This document shows positions 35,205 to 47,781 of a stretch of DNA of 64,000 nt, one piece after another. A program made the translations under genes and the position numbers. Below the pieces are notes generated by a model that did no database searches, had not been told where the DNA came from, and saw only the letters and a program-made list of their open reading frames with translations. Positions within the stretch are counted from its first letter, which is position 1; every line of letters begins with the position of its first letter. The DNA comes from Tetrahymena thermophila SB210 (Eukaryota > Ciliophora > Oligohymenophorea > Hymenostomatida > Tetrahymenidae): positions 186,001 through 250,000 of the forward strand of contig NW_002476508.1 in NCBI RefSeq assembly GCF_000189635.1, given 5' to 3'.

Positions 35205-38200
35205 TCACTATTTACAATTTGCTTTTGGCATAAAAGACATCTTTATCTTATTTATATTTAAATTACTTTATGTAGTATTATTTTGGTATGAAAGACTATT
35301 ATTTATTTCTAAACTAATATCTTTTTATTTTGGAATTTTTTTAGTATTTTTAAAGCTAAACTTGCATGACCTCAGCTTTTTGTAAGAGCTCTTTAATGTT
35401 AAAATTAATATAGCCAATCCACTAATGCACTAGAAGAATATTGCCAAGTAAATAAAAACTATATATTTTAAAATTAATTAATTTAATATTTTTATTATCA
35501 AAGTTTATTTACCTGTTGTAGATTCAATAGAATTTGAAAAAGGTAGATATGTTAATAGAATTATTGTAAAAATTTCAACGGCTGAAATGCACAATGTTTA
35601 ATATTTTTATTCGAATGGCCTATAGACAGACACATAAATTAAGAATATCAAGTTAAAAGGAAGGATTACCCAAACTGCGTTATCATTTTGAGGATATAAA
35701 ATTATAAAGCAGATTGATACTATTTTTTTGATTTCGTAAAAGACCCAAAAAATTCTCCTAAATATAGAAATGTAGACTAAATTTTAAATAAGAATATTCT
35801 TTTGATAGAATTTTCTTTGAAGTGAGCTTTATATTTAATAATTTATGATTTATATGAACATTAAGCTCCATAAAATAGCATAGAGAGATATAGATACCAC
35901 TAAGAATGATATATCAATTGAGCCATAAAACTACTGTTAGTAAAGCTATTTTAAGCAGCTAAGCAATATGAGGTTAGAAGATATCATGAAAATTTTAATA
36001 AAAAAGTTATTTCTGAAATATTGCATGATTCTTTAATTATTCTTACTTTTGATGGTTACTATAATTAAAATGATCATAACAAATATAATGCACACTTGAA
36101 AGAAGACATTTTCAAAAGAACTTTTGGAAAGATTAGAGTACGGTAGTATACTTTCAAAAAGGCTAAAATTTGTAAGCTTTTAACTGTTTTTGTCATTTTA
36201 AAATGGATTCGGGATCATTTAAAAGACATTGTAATTCAACAAAAACCTTAGAGCCATTTCTTTTATCAGCTAAAACTTATTCGATGTTAGAATAGCGTAA
36301 TTAGCTAGCATTTAGAAATTTTATAGATAAAACAATGACAAAGTTGAATTAAAAGAGTGAGACAATAAGATTACAAGCAGATAAAACAATAAAGAAATTT
36401 ATACTGCATAAGAAAATATAGCAACTGTTTAAGATTGTTCATAGATGGATTCTTCACACTTATCAAGATCTTGCTCATTGAGCTATTTGCATATTAATTT
36501 TTCAGTTTAAAATTTTATAGATTTTTGATTGAAACAATCCTGTTCTTCTCCTTCAAAGCACTCAGTGCAAGTGTCAGAAGTTTTTTCACACTCCTTGCAT
36601 TAGTTAGAGCATTTTTAGCAAACTTGATGGCCATTTAATCTGACAATAAAATAACCTGAAAGGCATTTCTTTTAGCAAGTTCTATCTTATATAACTAAAG
36701 GCGGGTCACAATTATTAGAACAGGTCATTTAATTTTCTTAAATATAAGTCTTTTATGGACATTATTCAAAGCACTTATTTTCATAAAGATAGTTCTGATT
36801 GGAACATTATTTACATTAATTAATGTCACAGATACTACAATTTTTAGAGTATTATATTTCACAATCCTCACAAACATTTGGAAGTTCAGGATTTATATAT
36901 GTACTTTTTTTGCATTCATTCACACATTCATTATTCTAAACAAATTTAGGACATTCTATGCATTTTTTAGTTTTCTCATCTTGAGCAAGTTTTTTTGGGC
37001 ATTGATCATAGCAGTATTTTATATCTTCTTTTTAATATTGATTGCACTATTTAATACAATCATTTTTATATAAATAAGGAAGTTATTTTTCCTCTGAACA
37101 AGATTGACATATTTTCAGATCTTTTGGATCACAGACAGCACAATTAGCATTTTGACATTTTTCGCATTGTTTATTTTTAGACATATCATAATTTGGATTA
37201 ACTAGTATTTTATCAATGGTATTGAAGGGGCATTATTTGTAACAATTTTATTATCCATCAACTTTAAAATAGTCTTTTTAACATCTTAAGCATTCAGAGT
37301 TTGTGCATTCATCACAGTTTGAAAATTTTATATTACAATACATACATAATCCTAAACTATCATCACCATACTAATCCTTTTCACATTAATTTGCACATTT
37401 CTGTTTAGATTGATTAAAATAGAAACCGCTTGCGCATTTTTAGCATTTTATTGGTTCGTTAGGATCGCATTTAAGACAATTATTGTCAGGGCATATTAAG
37501 CACTGAAGTGTATTTTTATCATTTGATGTATAGTATTTGTCTGAACATTATTTTACACACTTATTTTGATCTTTCTAGAGATAAATATAATTAGATTTTA
37601 TGTCACATTTTGTGCAATTTGTTTTGTCACACTCAATACAATTTGAATCATACTTCATTTAACAAGATTAGCAAGCATTCTAATCATCAAAATAAAATTA
37701 TTAAGGACAATGCACTATGCAATTTTTTTAATGTAAATAAGGATACTAAGAAGTTATATTACAGCTTATGCATTCAGTTGTATTTTTCAAGTCGCATTAA
37801 TTGCATTTATCATTTTTGCATTTAGAACATTTACCTGTTGCAGAATCACCATATTATCCAGTAGGGCAGGGAGAAACACAAGAAAAATCAACAAAAATAT
37901 TAATGAAAAAAGTAGGATCAGAACAAGTAATACATTTCTTGTTATTACACTTAGAACATTTTTCTCCAAAATTTTTAGAGCATTTAATACACTTGGAATC
38001 TTACTAATATTCGTTATCAGAGCATCTTTCAACACAATTACCTTCTTCTTCTTATAATAAAACAAATTTACCTTGTTAAAAGCATGAAATACATTTTTTA
38101 GGGTTATTACTATCACACTTTTAGCAATTAGAATTATCACATTTTTTACATTATTACTCGATTTAATAGTATTATATAGGGCAACTTTAACTACATTTTT

Positions 38201-41200
38201 TACTAACAGGATCGAAAACTTATTTTGTATCAACGCATTTAATGCATTAATTTGAATCGCAATCTTAACATCCATCAAATAACTAACTACAACTCATACA
38301 TTGTTACTTATTATTTTTATTTGGTCCAGGAAAATAATTTGGTAAACACTGATCTACACAATTTTAATCTAAGGGATTTATATATTTTTTACTATCTTTG
38401 CATTCTAAACATTCATTTTCTGTGCATGTTAAGCATTCAGATTAGCATGGTTTACAAATTGCTTAAGCTTATGATAAATAGAAGCCTTTTGAACAAATAC
38501 TGACACACTTACTATCCTATAATAGAAAAATAAAGTAAGCCAATAATAAAATAAATAAAAAATTAAATAAAATAAAATATTAAAATTAAAATTAAAAAAT
38601 AAATAAATAATAAAATTATTATTACTTAAAGCAAGTAATTTATATTGTATTTTTTTTCAAAACAAGAAGTACAATTAGCTGGTTGTTTTGGATCACATCC
38701 TTTACAATTATAGTTGTGACACCATTGGCAAATTCCATTTTTATCAGGGTAAAAATTATCTGGACAATTATTCACACATTAAGTTTCCTTATCTTTTAAA
38801 TTTCTATTGTAAAATTATTTTTCTTAAGTGCAGTCAGTTTCTAAACAATATGTAATAGTACATGATATACAATTCTTTCCTAAATAAGTTTTGCAATCTA
38901 TACACTTATTATTACTTGTATCATTATAATATCCTTTGTTACACTATTTAGAGCATTAATCATCAAGTAGAAAATATTATTTCTTACAGTCTGTGCATTT
39001 ACCGTTACTATCACATTTAAGACAGTTGTCATCCTTACAAGTCATTATTGGACATTAATTAGTAATATTTTTTATGCATTTTCCTGTTGAAATATCTAAG
39101 CAATAACCTGTATTACACATAGTACACATATTGCTTGTGCAAGATGTACATTAAGGATCATAATCATAACAATCACCACATTCCTTTTGTTCACGTGATT
39201 ATTATTTATCAGGTGGTAGTATATATGAATTGTCTGGGCATTATTCATAACATTTACCCTTATAAAGGTAATATCTACCTGCAAATGTATATTTACAATC
39301 TATGCATTAATTTGGATCACTATCTTTGCATGAGTAGCAATTTGGATCTTAGCAATTCTAGCATTAATTTTTTAACTTTGAATAATATTATCCTTATTCA
39401 CATTTACCAATACAACGAGAGCTACTAATGTCTAAATATAAATTATTACAGCTTTTACAATTATTAATATCACATTCTTAACATTAGCTGTATTTAAGAT
39501 TGCAGGGTAAGCATTAATTACTTGTTTCATCAGCAAAGTTTACAGATTCACAATTTTTTTAACATTTATTATTTTCAAAAAAATATCCCTTTATACAACT
39601 AGAACAAATTGTTTAATCATTTTATTCACATTTTGTACAACCTTCAGCACAGCTTGTGCATAAACCTGTAGAATTGACTCCAATTTATTATATAGGACAT
39701 TCTTAAAGACATTGTTTTTTATCTTAACTTAAATAAAATTTATCTACACATTTTATACATGTTTCTTATTAACAACTTAAACAATTACTTATTTTGTTTG
39801 TACAAAGTTCGCATATTCCATTATTATTGTATTCAATAAATTATTGACATTCATTTTCGCACTTAAATAAAGTTGAAACTAAATATGGATCCTTACATTT
39901 AGTGCATTTTTATGGTGATTGATTGCACATTAAGCAGTTAGAATCATCGCATTTGTCACATGTATTTGTTTAAGTGTTTTAGAAATAAGCTTCTGGGCAA
40001 GTTTCTACGCATGTATTTAGTTAAAAATATCCAACTTTGCAAGTTTTGCATGAGCTTTCGTCAACACATTCTAAACAATTATCAACACATGGTGTGCAAA
40101 CATTTTGTTTATTAAAATATTCTTTTCCACAATCAGTCAAACACTATCCATTTAAAAGACCTCGCTAATCTGAGCAAGATGTGCATATTTAAGAGTTATC
40201 TTACTTACATTAATCACATAAGTTATTTTGACAAGAAGTGCAAGCTAATAGAAATAGATCAAAATATTATTTTGATGGGCATACACATATGTCATTCTTG
40301 TTTTTTTATGCATTTGCATCTTTGCAAGTATCACATTTTTATGCACTTGAACATGTCTGGCAACTCAAATCACATTATTTGCAATTGCCAGATACTAAAT
40401 AATATCCATCTATGCATTTTGTACATTAAGAAAAGGCATCTAAAGAACACTCTGAACAAAAGTCTAAATTGCACTATTAATCAATAAAAAATAACAATTA
40501 AGAAAATTATAAATATATTCTTTTTTTAATAAATGTAACAGGATTTTTTATAATAAAATATAAAATAGAAAGAAAGAAAAAATATTTTAGGTGATTAAAT
40601 TAAAAAATAAATTAAACTTAAAGATTATTAATTAATTTGTTACATTTAATAGTAAGATAGTGACTTCTCTTATTCCAAAATAAGTGATATTGTTGTAATT
40701 ACTATCATCTGAATATTAGTTGCTATTAATTATGGTGAGATTAACTTAATTATTTATTAAATTTGTAATAGTTTAGAAGTCCCCTATGATATCGTTCCTA
40801 TCTAAACCACAAACATTCTAAGAAGTGCTTATTTAAGCCTAATTTAGTTAAATTTAAACATTTTGATCATTAAGCCATATTTATATTTAAGATTCTTGCG
40901 AATTTTAATAATCTATTAAAAAGTACTTAAAATACACTTTAACTAATTTATGGCCTGTGCTTATCTATTATTTCAAGTATTAAATAGTACTTCCTTTTTT
41001 ATTTATAAAGAATCCACCAAAAAGTTAATACCCACCACAATTTGATTGGATTGCGCTAAAATTATTTATTTATTTAAAACCAGAGAAAGTGAATCCCAAC
41101 CTCTCAATTTCAATCTAAGAGAAAAAGTTATTGTGCAACCCAGATAATAAAATTTAATATCCTAAAATTTTAAATTATAATTTACAATGTGAAACAACTA

Positions 41201-42289
41201 ATAGATAATTTTCAAAATTAAAAAATGAATAAACCTTATTTGTTTCTATCGATATACACGCATTCAAAGGAAATTGTTTTGGCTATTTAAAGCTTTTAGT
41301 ATCCAGCAGAACATTAATTAACACATGATTCAATTTGAGGTAATAATGGGTTTTGGCACTTATCGCATTTTTATAATGTATTATTCCACTACGTACATTT
41401 ATTATTTATGTAATAGCAAACTTTTTCAGATTGAAATTTTTAAAAATAGCCATTTGATATGTCGCATTAATTTACACATTTTCCATTTTAAAAAAATTGG
41501 TTAAGGTTAGAACAATTACATTAAATTTAGGGATTGCTAGGAATTGATTATTCTGAGCATGATAAACATTAGTCTTTATTTGGTCCAAAGCAAGTTAGGC
41601 ATGAAGGATGGCATGTGTTTATATTCACTTACAGAGAGCTAAGCAGTAAAGATTATAGATAAGTATTATTTTCCATCTATTCACTTACTCTTACGGTTAA
41701 GGAATAATTATTGATTGTTTAGTTCTAGTAAAACCTAGCTTTATGGGAAAAAAAAATTAATATGCATTTCAGAAAATAAAGAAAAAAAAGACTTACCTCT
41801 AAAGAATTATTAAATAGTTAAGTTTTGGTTTAAATTAGAACATGGATAATTTAAAGCAGATTGATTACCAGTCAATTAAAAAGCAAGAATATCGTTTCCG
41901 TCTATATTATAAACAATATTTTTTGTCAAATTAGATCTGAGATATAATGTATCTATGACTATTTCTCTTTCAAAATGAGGTAAACTTATATTAAATGGAA
42001 AATATCCAATATTTATGACTTCATTATTAGAAGGAGGAGGAGTACTTAGAGAATCGTAATAAAAAACTCCATAGTTATACTTCATAAACTATGTTGAATT
42101 AGCTTTTTCACATTATGTTTTGAAATACTTTTCTGAAGGATCACTGCCATTCATGTAAGATATTAGAAAATCATCTTTATCAGTAAAATTATTAAATAAA
42201 CATTAAATGAATAAAATAAATAAATAAATACCTTAAAGTGTTAAATGCAAAACTTGGAAAAAAAAAAGAGATATTTGAAAAATCTTCAT
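35205..42289 (-). CDS. Giant cysteine-rich multi-pass surface protein
   Basis: Seven exons (42289-42232, 42174-41797, 41738-41235, 41161-40644, 40473-38626, 38516-35513, 35458-35205), 6,564 nt, 2,187 aa with the ciliate code. Signal peptide MKIFQISLFFFQVL. Domain 1 carries PHFEREIVID. Then a short Cys block (CHPSCLTCFGP) and domain 2 with GGYQLFGGFFIN. From about residue 490 some 1,200 residues of CxxC/CxxGYY repeats resemble furin-like or growth-factor-receptor repeats. The C-terminus has about seven hydrophobic segments (for example FFQVCIIFVMIILIIV, LAIFFQCISGLAILIL) with a basic cytoplasmic tail. Intron positions and modules match the truncated gene at 1-3482. By family a ciliate surface or secretory-route protein; ligand unknown. 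No frame damage seen anywhere. Confidence 0.9.
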
Positions 42290-42993
42290 TTTATTTATAA
42301 TTTATTTTAGGTTTTTAAAATAAATACCTTGGGATGTAATTTCACTTTTCTTATTAGTTATTTTTTGCTAATTTAAAGATTATAACAATTATTTTTTGCT
42401 CTACATACGAGTATTGGTTATTGGAATTAATTAGACTTTTTTGATGACTTCAATTAAGATATTGGATGATGGATTTATATGCTTTATTAGATTTATAATT
42501 GATTAATTTTATGGTCTATTAAAGCAAAAAATAAAGCGTATTAAGCATTTATTCAAAAACTTTGATTAATTTATACTATTTATTTATGGTACTATTCTAA
42601 ATAGATATTTTGAACTTACTTCACAAAAATTGTTCATCAGATTTTGAGAATCAATTTTAAGATTTATTAATTTCCCCAAAAGTTAAGCGAAGAAGAAAAA
42701 TCTATCTATCTTATAAAATCATAGTTTACACAGTTTTAAAATAAATTGAAATCACATCTTGCATGAATTTAAAGTAAGATATTTTTTTATTAATGACTTT
42801 TTTAAAAGATAATTACACTAAATGAAATATTTTTTTTACATAACAAACAATATTTTAAGGAATTTAATATTATAAATGAATTAATTAAGAGAAATGATTG
42901 AGTAGTTTTTATCAATTTATACGAGTAGAAGAAATCTTTTGATTATATCTTACAATATATTTTTTGTAAATAATAATTAATTTGTGGTTGGCA
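42290..42993. other. Intergenic between two minus-strand genes
   Basis: Upstream region of the cysteine-rich gene and downstream of the coiled-coil gene. AT-rich; no gene or repeat seen. Confidence 0.6.
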
Positions 42994-45900
42994 TCAATTA
43001 TTTTTTATTGCTCTATTTTTTATTTCTTCGTACTTTCTTTATAGATTTTCCATTTAGGAGGATTTACTTTTGTTTGTATAAAGACCCGAAACTATACTTC
43101 CTAGAAAACAATTTGTAAAAGAAAAAAAATAAATATTAAATAAATAAATAACAAAAATATAGGCGATAACAAAACTTATATATAATTTATATTTTTTATA
43201 AATGAAATGATAGTGAAAAGAATCTACCTAAAAATGGAGAACCATCATTAGAATTCTTTCTATAATGGAAACTATTGTTATGAGACTGGTTCCTCTCTAT
43301 TTCAATTGTAGGACGTGAAATGTTAAAAGAACTGTTATGATATGAGTGAATATTATGATTATTATTGCTTGAATATTACGAACTTAAATAATTTTTATTA
43401 AGTGGGGAATTAGATATCGAAGTGTTTTTCATATTAATATATGGAGGAGCATAAGTTTATTAATAAAAGCTGTTTTCAATTTATTAAACGGGCTGCTATT
43501 AATGCATATTTTATTGGTTATTGATTTAATTTTTTAAATCAAAAATGACCTACTCCAATTTACGTACTTTATCTTGCATTTCTGAGTAGCTTTCTATTTA
43601 CAAATTATTTTGTGGCTGTACAATTTTATTACTGTTGCAGGAAATGTAATTTAATTACGTTTCATTTAAATTTGTGCTTCCAACGCTATTATTTTATCTT
43701 TATAAAAAATAAAAATTAATATATTGGAAACAAATTTATAAAAGTATTTATTTATTTTATTAAAAATAAATTTTAAATTTAAAATAATCAAAAAAAAGTC
43801 ATTTTTCAAATTAATATTTAAATAAAAACTCATCTTTCATTTTAATTTAAAAAAGAATTTAATTTTTTTTACTGTTAGAGAATGCAAAAAATTTTGTTTA
43901 CTTTTTAACGTATTTGATTTACCACTTAAAATTAAATTTAGTTTTATTTTTAAACTTTTTTTAAAAGAAAAATATTTATTTTATTTCTATCTTAATTTCA
44001 TACTTAAAAAGGAATTTAAAAAAACTTTTTTGTTTCCATTTTAAATAATTTTCAAATTCGTATTTAAAAAAATCAATACTTTATTTTTTTATTATTTATT
44101 TTTATTGTTTCATAGATGATAAATTTAGTTTATATTTTAAGTAATTTGAATGATAAATTCTAAAATTAAAATTAATTTTATTTAAAAACTTTATTCTATC
44201 TTAATTTTAAATTTAATGTTAATAAAATGTTTTATTTGTTTGAATTTAAGTGGTTTCTATTTCACTTTTAAATAAAAACCAATATTTAATTTTTCAAAAA
44301 AAATTAGATTGTTTTTTTTATTGTTTTGCAGAAGACTGGCTATAAATTACATTTTAGTAATTTGATTACTTAAAAACGAAAATTAATTAATTCATCACTT
44401 AAACTTGTATTTATTTATATCTCAATTTAAAATTTAAAAAAATAAGTAAATATTTTTTTTTACTTAAATTTTAAGTGCTTTTTTAAATTTTAAAATGTAA
44501 ATAAAAATGGATATTTTTTTCATTTTATAAAAATTAGAAAATTATATTATGATTATGTAGGTTATGAATTTAGTTTAAATTTTTAAAAATTTTATGTATC
44601 ACTAACTTAAAAAGAAAATTAATTTTATACTTTGTCTATCTTAATTTAATATTTAAAATGAATAATAAAAAAATTTGCTTTTTTTACGTTTTAAGTGCTT
44701 TTAAAATTTAAATAGGAAATAAAAATTAATATTTTTTTTTTTAAATTTTTAACATAATTTTTATATTTCTAGAAGGCTTTAAATTATTAATTTCAAAATG
44801 AAAGTTAGTTATCAAGTTTTTAAAAAATTATAAGTTTAAAATGAAATAATTATTTGTTTTATATAATGTGATTTTCATATTTTAAAAATAGATAAAAAAT
44901 TTGTTGTTTAAACAAGGAATTAATTTTTTGTTTTTTAATGAAGAAAATATTGATTTTATTGGTCTTTAAATAAAGCTTGTTTTCTTTTGGAGTAATTAGA
45001 TTGCCAGAAAAAGTCGATATTTTTATTTATTTATTGTAATCTAAAATATTAAGTTGAAAAGTAATGTATTTATTTACTCTTTATTTATGTTTGAGAGGTC
45101 CAAGATAGGTTACTATTTAGAATTCAGTTCTATAATTTATTCTTCTAATTTGATTATTTTTTCTTATTTTTCGTTATTCAGCTTTTTTAATTCTTAAATG
45201 CTTTATTCTTATTCTTTTATTTGTACTTGTCTTTCTTCATTCTGCTTAGTCTCTCTTGAAAGACTGCTTTCAATACTGACTAAAGTGTCTTTTAAATTTT
45301 TAATTAGCTCATTCTAATTTTAATACTGCTTTTGTTGCGATTTTAAGTTTGAATATTCTTTCTAAAATTATTGAAGGTTCTTATTTAGGAGGTCATTCTT
45401 TTCCCTGTGAAGTTAAACTTCTTATTTGTAGGATTTAATTTCATTTATATACCTTTCTCTTTCTTCTTTCATTTAAATTTTTAGTTTTTACATATAATTT
45501 TCCATTTCTTTGATGTTGCTATTGCTTTTAAAATATTCTTCTTGCTACTATAAAGATTTCTATTTTTTAATATTAAATATTAAATTATTTTTTATACAAT
45601 TATTTTTTTACTAACTCAAAATCCTTTGCAGTTTATTCCCAAAATACTGTATTGTTGCACTATTCTTCCATTATCTTTATTTTATCTTCCAATTTTTATA
45701 TCAAAATTCCTAGCTGCTTATTGTGCTCTTGTAAATTTATATTCATATTTTACATTTCCTAAATTATTATGAAACAAATAATTTTTACAAGAAAAAAATG
45801 ATTAAAATTACTCTGTAGTCCTCTTCCAATTTTTGATAACTTTTTTGTAATAGGCTTTCATTGATCTTGCTCTAGCTAGACTCTAATTCTAATTATTTGA

Positions 45901-46854
45901 GGTTTCTTTAAATTTATTATGAGTGATTCTCTAAGGTACAAAATTGCATTTTAACGTGATTTAATTGTTCATGTAGCTCTTTATTTTACTTTATCAATTC
46001 AAATTCAAAAATAATTTATTATAAACCAGCAATTTGCAAACTTATGAATAAGCAATTAAATAATAAACTTATATATAAATAAATACCTGTTACAGCCTAG
46101 AATTGTGCTATTATAATTGATCATTTTATCTTTCTAAGCATTCCTTACTTTCTAAAATTTATTCATATTTTAAATCGTTTTACTGCAAAACACTTGTATA
46201 GCTTTTATTTTTTAAACTTAATGGCCTTGTAGATGATAATTCCTAATTTAGAGTAGTGTTTTCAGCAGTAATTTTAGTAACTCTGTTTTCTTATTCTCTG
46301 AGATAATCCCTCAAAACATTATTTTAGCTTATTTGCAATTGAATTTCATTATTCAGAGTAACTATTTCTTGCTATTGTTCAGCTACTAATTTATCTAGCT
46401 CATTTAACTGTTTAAAAAAATTTTTTATTTGCAATCAAATTCATTGAAATTATAATACCTTTTTTGCATCAAGTCTATTTTAAGACTTTAAATTATTGCT
46501 TTCCATCTACTCTCTTTAAAAATCAATCATTAACTTAGTATAATCAGCCTTTAATTTGTCATAAAGATCCTAAATTTAATTCCCAGTAAATTTTAGTGAA
46601 TGTGTTTCTGGTTATGACATTTTAGGGAGATTTTTATAGCTGTTGTTAAGTAAATGATGGTGTGACATTTACTGATTAATTGAATTAGATTTATTATTAA
46701 AAGACCTATTTCTATATGAAATTTCTTCAGTTTGAATATTATAGTCATGGGCATTCTCTTTATTGTATTCAGCTTCTTAAGTGTCCTTATAACTATAAGC
46801 GCTATTAGTTCTATATCTCTTTTATTCTCTCTCCATATTATTAATTAAATTCAT
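42994..46854 (-). CDS. Coiled-coil protein, hypothetical
   Basis: Seven exons (46854-46459, 46407-46087, 45988-45812, 45758-45612, 45547-45114, 43697-43228, 43100-42994), 2,052 nt, 683 aa. The N-terminal 80 residues are polar and probably disordered. Residues about 90-500 form long heptad-rich helices (LYDKLKADYTKLMIDF; KIMEEQCNNTVFW; QNELIKNLKDTLVSIE). The last 180 residues are Asn/Ser/Gln-rich with a second short helix (EMQDKVRKLEQVIFDLKNQ) and end in MENLQRKYEEIKNRA. No family recognised; such proteins are commonly cytoskeletal, basal-body or trafficking scaffolds, but nothing here decides that. A second in-frame ATG seven codons in could also be the start. Intron 5 (43698-45113) is exceptionally long and filled with repeats. 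Confidence 0.82.
43830..44900. repeat. Diverged ~220 bp tandem repeat inside an intron
   Basis: Blocks like CTTAATTT..AATTTAAAA recur near 43842, 43992, 44201, 44421 and 44641 (spacing 150, 209, 220, 220). TTTTAAGTGCTTTT-like blocks recur near 44041, 44246, 44471 and 44691. It lies wholly within intron 5 of the coiled-coil gene. Non-coding; no TGA-free reading of biological composition. Confidence 0.6.
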
Positions 46855-47781
46855 TACTCTATATAAATATTTAATATATCAAGTCTTTCAATTTTTATAA
46901 TTCAAAAAAATTGCAAATATTAAAATTAATCAATGATAGATAGATAAATAAATAAATAGTTTGATTGGATTTATTAACTTTAACAAATTCAAAAATTAAT
47001 TAAAATTAAAAGAAATTGCTATTGAAATTAATATCTTTTTTCAAATTATTCAGTGAATAACATTTTATAATTTATGTTATTTTATTTTAAGTTGTTTTAT
47101 AAATATAAATAAATAGCCACGATTAATCCATTCATTTAATTACTGACCCTTCTTCAAATTCTTCAAAGTAATTTTTTTTTTTTGAATTACTAAAACAATA
47201 AAAGAAATTAATTTTAAAATTGAATAAAAAATAAGATTTATTTTATAATTGAGATATTTATTTTAAAAATTATTGATCTATGCAAATTCTTATTTATAAT
47301 TAAGTATAAATTAAACAAAATATTTATTTTTAAGATTACCAAAGATTATGAATTTTTATTTCACAATACTATATATTTTATGTTTTAGATATAATTTTAG
47401 GTAAAAATAAAAGAAAAATTTCGAAATGTATTTCATATTCTAATAAGGTAAATTTATGAATGATTATAATTATTACATGTAGAAACTTACATATCTTTTG
47501 AAAATATGAAAAATAATATACAAAAAACATAGCATATATAGATTTAATGATTTGTAAGATCAAAGTAAATTATAAATTGATTAAGATAAGAATATGAAGA
47601 CTAATATATATTACAGATTTTTTTTGAAAGAAATTAATCTACTTTATTTATGGTTATAATTTTTTATGTTTTTTTTTTAAGTAAATTATTTAATTTATTT
47701 AAAATATTGCTATTTACATCTTTTTATTTTATATACAAGATTTTTTTGAAAATTTATCACATATTATTTGGAAAATTAAAC
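46855..47781. other. Intergenic between two minus-strand genes
   Basis: Upstream region of the coiled-coil gene. Very AT-rich with long T/A runs; no gene seen under either code. Confidence 0.6.

Noticed and set aside
37787-38278. Standard-code frames of 60-160 codons inside the cysteine-rich gene, on both strands
   Set aside because: They are shadows of one continuous minus-strand reading with UAA/UAG as Gln, which explains all the cysteine spacing.
43700-45110. Coding extension of the coiled-coil gene through the long TGA-poor stretch
   Set aside because: Composition collapses to Lys/Phe/Asn/Leu typical of AT repeats, repeats of about 220 bp are visible, and the splice from 45114 to 43697 restores phase and natural sequence.
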